Shown: piece by piece, positions 41,448 to 50,800 of the stretch
Numbering within the stretch: position 1 is the stretch's first letter
Layout of the letters: the number at the start of each line of letters is the position of its first letter
Source: an uncultured Flavobacteriaceae bacterium
GTDB lineage: Bacteria > Bacteroidota > Bacteroidia > Flavobacteriales > Flavobacteriaceae
Length of the DNA: 64,000 bases
Direction: 5' to 3'
Assembly: GCA_947503005.1 (NCBI GenBank)
Contig: CANNCA010000003.1
Location: forward strand, 186,001 to 250,000
The notes under the pieces: model-generated
What the model saw: only the letters and a program-made list of their open reading frames with translations
The model's database searches: none
What the model was told of the DNA's origin: nothing
Translations under genes and position numbers: made by a program

Positions 41448-44400
41448 AATCATTTTCAGTATTATTACGGTTTTAGTACTAATGGGGTGTGGTGAAAAAG
41501 GAGGGACTCTTTTCTACAATCCCGATTCAGAGGAGACTGGTATTACATTTACGAATACACTGACACCAACTGAAGATGTCAATATTCTTGATTATCTCTA
41601 TTTCTATAATGGCGGAGGAGTTGCCGTTGGTGATATCAACGGAGACGAACTACCCGATATTTTCTTTTCAGGTAATCAGGTAAAGAACAAATTATATCTT
41701 AACCAAGGCAATCTCAAATTCGAAGATATCACCGAAATATCTGGCGTAGCGGGTAATAGTGCTTGGAATACAGGCGCCATCATGGGCGACGTAAATGGTG
41801 ATGGCCTTTTGGACATCTACGTTTGCGCGGTGGTCGGAATTAACGGCCTGAATGGTTATAACGAGCTGTTTATCAACAATGGTGATTCGACCTTTACTGA
41901 AAGTGCAGCCCAATACGGTCTTGATTTTGATTCTTACAGTTCTTCGGCCGCTTTTTTAGATTTTGATTTGGACGGTGACCTAGACATGTATTTACTAAAT
42001 CACGCGGTTCACACTCAAGAATCTTATGGCACGGTCGAAGTCCGAAAAAAGCGAAATTACCAGACAGGTGATAAGCTCTTAAGAAATGACGATGGGAAGT
42101 TTGTTGATGTCAGCGAAGCCGCTGGTATTTACGGTGGTGTGAACGGTTATGGACTGGGCATAGCGATTTCCGACTTCAACCAAGATGGCTATCCTGATAT
42201 ATTCGTGGGCAACGACTTTCACGAAGACGATTACTATTACCTAAATAATGGTGATGGCACCTTCACAGAAAGTTTAAAAGACTATTTCGGTCATACCTCT
42301 AAATTTTCCATGGGAAATGATGTTGCCGATATCAACCATGATGGATGGCCGGACATCCTCAGTTTAGATATGCTACCAGAAGATGAACGGGTCTTGAAAT
42401 CATCCGAAGGTGATAATGATTTTCAAACCCAACGGCTTCGCACGGAACAATTTGGATATCACTATCAATATTCTAGAAACATGCTCTTTATCAACCAACC
42501 GGATGCACCATATTCCGAAACCGCCCTGCTCAGTGGTATCGCGGCAACAGACTGGAGTTGGAGCGCCCTTTTCGCAGATTACGACCAAGATGGAGAACAG
42601 GATATTTTTATCTCAAACGGAATTACCAAACGACCGAATGACCTCGATTACATCAATTTTGTTTCAAGTGAGCAGATAAAGAGCAAAATAAATAGCACCA
42701 AATTAGTCGATGAAAAAGCGCTCGATATGATGCCATCGGGGGCGGTAGCCAATGCTGTGTTTAAAGGGATGGAAAACTTACGATTTCAAGATGTTTCCAA
42801 GGAATGGATTAGCAATGACACCCTGATTTCAGGAGCAACAGCCATGGCAGATTTAGACCTTGATGGGGATGTTGATTTAATCACCAATAATAGTGACCGT
42901 CCAGCGACCTTGTATATCAATAAAACGAATGGCCAATCAAACTATCTAAAAATCAGATTGAAATTTAAGGACAAAAACCCCTATGGTCTAGGAACCAAAG
43001 TGTTTTCATACCACGACGGAAAATTACAATATAAAGAATTGTATACCGCGCGAGGTTTTCAGGCCTCCTCCGAACCAATGATTCATTTTGGATATGGGGC
43101 AAAAGAGCGTATTGATTCGTTAAGAATTGTTTGGCCTGATAAATCGTATCAAACGATTACAAATGTTCCAGTGAACCAAACTGTGATTGTTTCTCCCAGA
43201 GACACTAAGCCTTTTAACTATGCTGCCCTCCGACCGAGAAGAACCGTTATTTTTGAAAAAGTTGAAGATAATCTGGGCCTAGATTTTATCCACCAAGAAG
43301 ACCGCTACACTGATTTCAATCGTCAAAAATTGATTCCCTATCAGATCGGAGACCGTGGACCAGCCACAGCTTTGGGTGATTTAAATGGGGATGGAAAAAC
43401 CGATGTTTTCTTTGGAGGTTCAAAATATATTTCTTCTCAAATATTTTTACAGCATGATTCTTCATTTATTAAAAGCTCAATTCCAGAGATAGAAAAAGAT
43501 TCCATTAAGGAAGATGTAGCCGCCGTTATTGCCGATTTCAATTCCGATGGAAAAACTGATGTATTGTTGGGGTCCGGTGGTGCAGACTTCTTTGGTCAAA
43601 TGAAACCTCTTTTAGATAGTTACTATTCACAAACTGATAGCATTTTTGAATCTCGCGACCTCCCGGAGTACTTTGAGAACGCTTCTGTCATCAAACCTTT
43701 TGATTTTGATGAAGATGGAGATTTGGATGTTTTTATAGGAAATCAGGCGACTACAAATGACTTTGGTAAGACCCCAAATTCGTATCTACTTGAAAATGAA
43801 AATGGCAATTTTGAAGTAGTCCAGAATGAATCGCTTCAAAAATCCGGAATGGTTACAGATGCACTCTGGACAGATTTTGACAATGATAATAGTACGGATC
43901 TTATTGTTATAGGAGAATGGATGCAACCTAAGTTTTTTAAGAACGAGAATGGGGAGTTTAGAGAGGTTCAGCTACTTGAAGATGTGTTAAATGGATTATG
44001 GCAAAGTATCGCACAGTTTGATATAGATGCTGATGGAGATTTGGACTATGTACTTGGAAATTGGGGAACCAATAGCAAATTCAAGGCTACTCAAAGTTCA
44101 CCAATGAAAATGTACTATTCGGATTTTGACAATAACCAAAGCACCGAGACCATAGTTACAACTTTCAAAAATGGAAAATACTATCCCTTGGAAGATTTAG
44201 AAGGGCTCGCCGCTCAAATGGTTTCGTTACGCAAAAAATTCAATACGTACAAAGACTTTGCAGGAAAGCCAATAAATGAGATTTTTGAGAAAGAAGTGCT
44301 TGACCAAGCTAAAATTTTAGAAGTTCACGAACTCCGCTCAGGCTATCTGGAAAACAATGATGGTCGCTTTGTTTTTATACCCTTTCAAGCGGAATTACAA

Positions 44401-44700
44401 GTAGCGCCGATAATGGCACTATTGACATATGATTTCGACGGAGACAATAAGTTTGAGCTACTCGCCGCTGGAAACTATTTCGGCGTAAAACCCTTCCATG
44501 GCAGATTTGGATCGTTCTCAGGGGCTATGATAAAAGATAAAAATAATGTAGTTTTGGGTTACGAAATCGGTTTAGATTTTGCCAATAAATCCGCTCGAAA
44601 TTTAGATATAATAACCCTCCACGAACAACCATTCTTATTGGCTACTTTCAATAATGAAAAAGCTCAAGTTTATCTATTAAACAATAAAAAAACTGAATGA
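41440..44700 (+). CDS. VCBS/FG-GAP repeat lipoprotein with ASPIC/UnbV domain, paralogue of the upstream gene
   Basis: Lipobox LVLMGC; same architecture (FYNGGGVAVGDINGDELPDIFFSGN; ARGFQASSEPMIHFGYGAKERIDSLRIVWPDKSYQTITNVPVNQTV); overlaps the upstream CDS by 8 bp. Confidence 0.92.
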   Translation: MNKIIFSIITVLVLMGCGEKGGTLFYNPDSEETGITFTNTLTPTEDVNILDYLYFYNGGGVAVGDINGDELPDIFFSGNQVKNKLYLNQGNLKFEDITEISGVAGNSAWNTGAIMGDVNGDGLLDIYVCAVVGINGLNGYNELFINNGDSTFTESAAQYGLDFDSYSSSAAFLDFDLDGDLDMYLLNHAVHTQESYGTVEVRKKRNYQTGDKLLRNDDGKFVDVSEAAGIYGGVNGYGLGIAISDFNQDGYPDIFVGNDFHEDDYYYLNNGDGTFTESLKDYFGHTSKFSMGNDVADINHDGWPDILSLDMLPEDERVLKSSEGDNDFQTQRLRTEQFGYHYQYSRNMLFINQPDAPYSETALLSGIAATDWSWSALFADYDQDGEQDIFISNGITKRPNDLDYINFVSSEQIKSKINSTKLVDEKALDMMPSGAVANAVFKGMENLRFQDVSKEWISNDTLISGATAMADLDLDGDVDLITNNSDRPATLYINKTNGQSNYLKIRLKFKDKNPYGLGTKVFSYHDGKLQYKELYTARGFQASSEPMIHFGYGAKERIDSLRIVWPDKSYQTITNVPVNQTVIVSPRDTKPFNYAALRPRRTVIFEKVEDNLGLDFIHQEDRYTDFNRQKLIPYQIGDRGPATALGDLNGDGKTDVFFGGSKYISSQIFLQHDSSFIKSSIPEIEKDSIKEDVAAVIADFNSDGKTDVLLGSGGADFFGQMKPLLDSYYSQTDSIFESRDLPEYFENASVIKPFDFDEDGDLDVFIGNQATTNDFGKTPNSYLLENENGNFEVVQNESLQKSGMVTDALWTDFDNDNSTDLIVIGEWMQPKFFKNENGEFREVQLLEDVLNGLWQSIAQFDIDADGDLDYVLGNWGTNSKFKATQSSPMKMYYSDFDNNQSTETIVTTFKNGKYYPLEDLEGLAAQMVSLRKKFNTYKDFAGKPINEIFEKEVLDQAKILEVHELRSGYLENNDGRFVFIPFQAELQVAPIMALLTYDFDGDNKFELLAAGNYFGVKPFHGRFGSFSGAMIKDKNNVVLGYEIGLDFANKSARNLDIITLHEQPFLLATFNNEKAQVYLLNNKKTE

Positions 44701-46040
44701 TGATGAAATATGTCGTAATTTTTTTAACGACCCTAATTTTTGCCTGTGGTAAAAAAGAAGAGTCTATTGTGGTTTCTCCCGATGTGCTACACAAATCTAT
44801 TGACAAGGTGACCGAGATAATGATTCACGATATCTTTTCGCCGCCTGTTGCCAGTAGAATTTTTGCGTATCCGAACATTGCAGCTTACGAAATTATTGCG
44901 CTAAAGGATCCAACTTATAATTCTTTAGCTGGGCAGGTACGTGAACTTTCGGCTATACCTCAACCAGAAGCAACAACTATTAATCATGAAGTTGCCGCCA
45001 TGGTCGCCCATATTGATTTAAGCAGAAGGCTAATTTTTTCGGAAGAAAAACTCACACCACTTCGTGATAGCTTATATATGGAATGGCGGCGTAAAAACGA
45101 AAAAGTTTTTAATGCATCGAAAGAATACGGATTGAAAGTTGCTGAACATATTGCTGCATGGATGGATACCGATATGTACAACCAGACCCGTACCATGCCC
45201 AAGTTCACCGTAAATACGGACGATCCAACCAGATGGCAACCCACTCCCCCCGCCTATATGGAAAGTATTGAACCTCATTGGAACAAAATAAGACCTTTTG
45301 TAATAGATTCTGCAGGTCAGTTCAAGCCTGAACCACCGCCACCTTTCTCTATGGAGGAAGGAAGTGAATTCTTTAAAGAGGTAAAAGAAGTTTATGATAT
45401 CAGCAATCAAATTACTGAGAAAGGAGATGAATCTGAAGAAATTGCCATCGCACAATTCTGGGATTGTAATCCCTACGTCTCCGTAACTCGCGGTCATTTA
45501 ATGTTCGCTACTAAGAAAATTACCCCAGGAGCACACTGGATAGGTATTGTAAAAATTGCAACTAAGAAAACCAAAAGTGACTTTGCCAAAACGATTTTCG
45601 CTTATACTAAAACATCAATAGCAATTGCAGACGCTTTTATAAGTTGTTGGGATGAAAAATACCGTAGTAATCTAATACGGCCAGAGACACTAATCAATGC
45701 CCACATCGATGAAAATTGGAAGCCTGTATTGCAGACCCCTCCTTTTCCGGAATATACAAGCGGTCATAGTGTAGTCTCGGGAGCGGCAGGAGTTGCCCTT
45801 ACAAGTATTTTTGGTGACAATTTCGCATTTGATGATGATACCGAAGTGCCTTACGGACTTCCGGTTCGCAGTTTTTCGTCGTTTGAGGCAGCGGCAAGTG
45901 AAGCTGCCATAAGTAGAATGTATGGCGGAATCCATTATCGAAAAGCCGTTGATGTCGGTGTTAAACAAGGTCGAGATTTAGGTCAGTTTTTGGTGGATAA
46001 CTTAAATATGACAACTGACCCTCAAACGGCATCGAACTAA
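44697..46040 (+). CDS. Vanadium-dependent haloperoxidase / PAP2-like lipoprotein
   Basis: Lipobox LIFAC; SNLIRPETLI, FPEYTSGHSVVSGAAGVALTSIFG, SRMYGGIHYRKAVDVGVKQGRDLG; 4-bp ATGA overlap with the upstream CDS. Confidence 0.9.
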   Translation: MMMKYVVIFLTTLIFACGKKEESIVVSPDVLHKSIDKVTEIMIHDIFSPPVASRIFAYPNIAAYEIIALKDPTYNSLAGQVRELSAIPQPEATTINHEVAAMVAHIDLSRRLIFSEEKLTPLRDSLYMEWRRKNEKVFNASKEYGLKVAEHIAAWMDTDMYNQTRTMPKFTVNTDDPTRWQPTPPAYMESIEPHWNKIRPFVIDSAGQFKPEPPPPFSMEEGSEFFKEVKEVYDISNQITEKGDESEEIAIAQFWDCNPYVSVTRGHLMFATKKITPGAHWIGIVKIATKKTKSDFAKTIFAYTKTSIAIADAFISCWDEKYRSNLIRPETLINAHIDENWKPVLQTPPFPEYTSGHSVVSGAAGVALTSIFGDNFAFDDDTEVPYGLPVRSFSSFEAAASEAAISRMYGGIHYRKAVDVGVKQGRDLGQFLVDNLNMTTDPQTASN

Positions 46041-46044
46041 TCTT

Positions 46045-46947
46045 ATGAGAAAAGCAATTGCATTCTTAGGGATAGCTATACTTAGTACGGCAATTTGGTA
46101 CTTTTTTATAAAACCCCATGACTACCAGGTTACCTTTGAGGTTAAAACATTTCCCGGTGAAATCAACCAAATCATTAAAACCTGGGGTAAAACGCAAGAG
46201 GGCTCAATAATTTTAGATGAACAACCCATCAGAGAATTGACCCAACAATTGCGGTTTGGTGATTCGACCCATATTTATCAATGGGAAATCACACCCATTC
46301 ATGACTCCCTATCACAGGTTCGGGTTTATGCCAAAGACCGAGACCACAGTTTTCAAAATAAATTAAGTGTTCCTTTTTCAGACACTGATTTCGAAAAACG
46401 AACCAGAAGCTCATTACTTGATTTCGCCGAAAAGTTAAACGAACATCGAAAAAAATTCAAAGTTGAAGTTATCGGAGAAAGTGAGATTCCTACCACCTTT
46501 TGTGCATGTACCGATGTAAAATCTTCTCAAATAGGAAAAGCCGATGGTATGATGCGCGATTTTCCTTTGTTGACCAGTTTTCTATCTAAAAATAATGTTC
46601 CATTAAATGGTTCTCCCTTTTTAGAGGTTACCAACTGGCATATGGGAAAGGACAGTTTGGAATTTAAGTTCTGTTTCCCGATAGTCCAGTCGGACATTTT
46701 ACCCGAGCATCCCGAGTTAAAATACCGAAATTTTTATGGCAAAAAGGCAATAAAAGCAATTTATAACGGTAACTACATTTCATCTGATAGAGCTTGGTAC
46801 GCATTAATAGATTATGCCAACAAGAACAATATTGAAATCTCGAAACTTCCTATTGAAGTTTTCTATAACAACCCTAACATGGGTGGCGACGCCTTAAATT
46901 GGAAAGCGGAAATCTTTATGCCGATAAAAGCTCCCACAGATGACTAG
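46045..46947 (+). CDS. Membrane-anchored GyrI-like/AraC effector-binding-like domain protein
   Basis: One N-terminal TM; C-terminal half (MMRDFPLLTSFLSKNNVPLNGSPFLEVTNWHMGKDSLEFKFCFPIV) resembles GyrI-like small-molecule-binding domains. Confidence 0.6.
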   Translation: MRKAIAFLGIAILSTAIWYFFIKPHDYQVTFEVKTFPGEINQIIKTWGKTQEGSIILDEQPIRELTQQLRFGDSTHIYQWEITPIHDSLSQVRVYAKDRDHSFQNKLSVPFSDTDFEKRTRSSLLDFAEKLNEHRKKFKVEVIGESEIPTTFCACTDVKSSQIGKADGMMRDFPLLTSFLSKNNVPLNGSPFLEVTNWHMGKDSLEFKFCFPIVQSDILPEHPELKYRNFYGKKAIKAIYNGNYISSDRAWYALIDYANKNNIEISKLPIEVFYNNPNMGGDALNWKAEIFMPIKAPTDD

Positions 46948-47791
46948 GCTCCTGATTTTTTTACCAATATTTCTTTTGACCGGGTGTACAAATTATGGCC
47001 AATTACAAGTAATCACTGACCTGCCTGAAAAACTCGATGAAAATTCGGGTATCGTACAATTCGATGAAAAATCCATTTGGGTTATCGAAGACAACGGCAA
47101 TGGGGATAATATTTACAAAGTAGGCGTCGATGGAAAACTGCTGAAAGAATTTGAAGTTAAAAACGCAAAAAATGACGACTGGGAAGATTTGACTTCGGAT
47201 AACAAAGGGAATCTATACATTGGCGATTTTGGAAATAATTCTAATGATAGGGAAAATCTGGTGGTTTACAAGCTTCCGAATCCGGAGACGGAACCTGGAG
47301 ACAAAATAGATGCAGAACGCATTGAATTTCGATACCCCGAGCAAAAAGAATTTCCTCCTAGAAGAGGGCTGCTTTTATATGATTCAGAAGCATTTTTTTA
47401 TCACAATGAGCATCTATACATTGTTACTAAAAATAGGGCCAATCCATTTACGGGCGAGGCTTTCATCTATCGTATCCCAGCAAATAAAGGAAGTTACGAT
47501 GCCACACTTTTGGGAACGATTAAAACGTGTACAGATTGGAATACCTGTCAGATTACCTCTGCCGATATATCACCTGACGGAAAAATCGTAGTACTTTTAG
47601 GCTATGGAAAACTTTGGACGCTCACTGATTTTCCTGAAGATGATTTTTCTAAAGGAAAGCTCAGAGAAATCGACTTGGGTGTTCGAACTCAATTAGAATC
47701 CGTTTGCTTTAAAGATGATACAACTCTTTTGTTGTCAGATGAGGTTCGCGACAATGAAGGAGGCAATCTGTATTCGTATACTTTAAAATAA
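46940..47791 (+). CDS. Lipoprotein, probable beta-propeller (SdiA-regulated-like)
   Basis: Lipobox FLLTGC; repeated short strands (SIWVIEDNGNGDNIYKVGVDGKLL, NLYIGDFGNNSNDRENLVVYKLP, LYIVTKNR, KIVVLLGYGKLWTLTDF); overlaps the upstream CDS. Confidence 0.65.
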   Translation: MTRLLIFLPIFLLTGCTNYGQLQVITDLPEKLDENSGIVQFDEKSIWVIEDNGNGDNIYKVGVDGKLLKEFEVKNAKNDDWEDLTSDNKGNLYIGDFGNNSNDRENLVVYKLPNPETEPGDKIDAERIEFRYPEQKEFPPRRGLLLYDSEAFFYHNEHLYIVTKNRANPFTGEAFIYRIPANKGSYDATLLGTIKTCTDWNTCQITSADISPDGKIVVLLGYGKLWTLTDFPEDDFSKGKLREIDLGVRTQLESVCFKDDTTLLLSDEVRDNEGGNLYSYTLK

Positions 47792-47855
47792 ACTACGAGA
47801 TTTGAATCTTTGTAGGAAGAACTCCAAATCTATGGAAAATTCAGATTTTGACTTT

Positions 47856-50800
47856 TTAAAATCCAAACCCGAATCCAAAAGCGAATCTAGGGCCATCGGC
47901 ACTGTTAAAAAGAGCTACCCTGAGCGAAATGATATCAGCTGCATTTAAGAAAAACCCACCGCCGTACGATGTATGCCAGCGTTTTGATTGCTCAATAGGC
48001 AACCATACCCGCCCGTAATCGAACCCGCCGTAAAGGCCGAATGTAGTTGGTAAGATTCCTGTTTTGCCTTTTCCTAAACTATATCTTAGGTCCGTATTTT
48101 GATAGAACGATTTCTTACCTGTAAAACGTTGATTTCTAAAACCCCTTAGCCCATCGACACCGCCAATACTTGCTCCCTGATAAAATTCATATCCATCACC
48201 CATATTGAAATGGGCCTTCCATTTGGTGGCAAGCACCAATTTTCCACTGGGCACTAATTTATAATCGAAAGAAATAGCAGGTATGATATAGCCAAACCTA
48301 CTTTCGCCGTTGGTCGTTTCCGATTTGTACCCTACTCGTAACGATGTGGACATGCCCATGGTTGGAAAAGCAATGTTATCGGCATTCTCATAGCTGTATT
48401 CCGCGTCCACTCCGACAAAACTTTTCTGTGTTTCTTCGTTGTTTTGCTGGTAGAAGGTATTGATGAACCTATTCTCAGTTTCTTCAACTTCAATAGACTC
48501 ATAGGTGATTCCAGTTCTAAACTTGCTCCCCAAAGGACCTCGCCATACTAGGTAGGGTGAAAAATTAATCGTACTGAATCGAACACGGTTATAGTCCAAT
48601 TCTAGTTCATCATCAAGATTTACACTGTTATTACCCAAACCAAAGAAATTAATCGCAAAATTGGGGCTGGTAAAATGCACGTCAACCTCTAGATTCGCTT
48701 TGTTGGTTATATTGGCGAATTCACCTTGATAAGCTACGTCAAAACCACTGGTCGCAAAATAGTAGGAAGCTGCTAAATGATGCTTTTGGGTAAATGGGTT
48801 TTGTCTAAATCCATTAAAAATATAAGTGTTGCCAATTCCTATTCGTAAACCATCATCAGGGTTGAAACCTATTGTAGGAATGACTTGATTGGTACTACTT
48901 CTGAATTTCAAAGGGCGATACGTATTTACATCGTAATTATCAGTTAACCGTACTTTGGCTTTGGAAACATCCTTGAAAGTGTTCTTTTTTGACTTATAGT
49001 CATAAATAAAAGTATTGCTACCCTCCCCTATATCATAAATATCGTTGTTCTGACCACCAACGATGCGGACCTTTATTCTTGTTTCGTTTTTTCCCTTAAC
49101 AATAAATTCATCATCATCATCTAACCCATAGACCCAAACTTCTTTGGTAACAGTATCGAAAAAAGTGTTGTGGTAAAATCGCTTGCCCTTTTCACCGTCT
49201 TTTATACGGTATCCTGATATCTCAACCTTTCCATCTAGATATTCTATTTCGAACTTATCATCTTTATCGGTTCCGGTGACAACCGCATATTTATTGATGA
49301 TTTCAAAATATTCTTTGGCGGTTTTACCAATATCTTGTATTCTAGAGAGGAAAATTTTCTTGATGTCTTCCACGGTTTGATCGCGAACTTCAGCTGGAAA
49401 CGATTCAAAAGCGTCGTCAATTACTTTGCTAGTCAAATTCTTTTGGATGAATTTAGCTTGCTCTTCCCATTTTTCTTGTTGCATTTCATTTAACAAAGCA
49501 ACATCAAGAACGTAAGTCTTAGGTGATGAATTGAAACCCTCGACACTTCTTATTTTTTCTTTATACCCTTCCATTAATCGAAGGCCAGGTATAATCCGAG
49601 TGGCAAGGTTCATGAAAAGCCCATCACCCATATTCGAAAAAACCTGATCTCGGTCTCTGGGTACCGGCTTGTACGTAATTTTCTTCTTTCCTTTTTTCTT
49701 GAATTCGGCCCATCGCCATTGATCAACATGTCGATCCCAATCACCGAGTACCATATCAAATAGTCTGGCACGTAAGTATAGTTCCGAATCTACTTCATAC
49801 TTTTCGTCATCCCTTAAATTATCAAGCATGTCGTCAGTACCTTTCAACTCATCGCTATAGCCATAACTTGGTAAATTTCCATGACCATCGCCAGCATGTT
49901 CCTCAATCATATAGAGCTCGTTTCCAAAGTCAATATTGAAATCTTCCAATGCGGGCTGCTTTGGCACATAATATAAGACAGGGTTCGTATGATAAATACC
50001 TACCGCATCAGATAACTTACCGACGACGAAAGGCGCATACGGATGAGATCCGGTGTAAAAGTCCAACAAAAACTCTTGTAAGTAGCTATCTTCTAAATCA
50101 TCGATTAGATATTGGTCTTGAAAAACCATGGCCTGTAGATATAGCTCTGAAACCTTCCGAAGGGCCCTCATAACGAATTCTCGACCATCTTTATGACGTA
50201 ATCGCAATGATTTTGATTGATGTCCTCCACCTTTGCGCACAGGTGTCAAACCACCGAATAAAGTATCTAGATTTACAGTGGGTGCCGTAACCTCGGTACC
50301 ATAGTATTTACGATAACGCTCACCCCAAAGTGTTTTAAAAAATTTGCTTTTTTCGATTTCTTCTTTTGAATAAATTGAAGCTTTCGCTTCTGAGGCGAAG
50401 TTATCTGGATATCGTTGCTCATCGACGCTTCGAGCAGGCGGCAAGACCTCCGTAGTATATAAAAACTCTTCGCCCTCATTCTCGTCAACACCATAAAAAC
50501 GAACTCGGGAAGAACCATCAGTGTAGACCTCCAAGGTGGCATATCCCATGTGACCCGTAGAAAACTTACTGCCGTTCAACAGCCTTGTGGCTCCTTTCTT
50601 GGCTCCCGAACCACTGACGATCTGGGGCGTATTATTTTCAACGATGTATTGCAATGTATGTTCATGGCCCGAAGCAAGAATAACCCGATCGGAATACTGC
50701 GCCAATGTAACCAAACGATTTCTCAACTCGGTATACCTTTTGTTCTGCAAATCAGCAATTGACGCGCCGGTAGTTCTCCTTAGAACGTTTACGAACGTAC

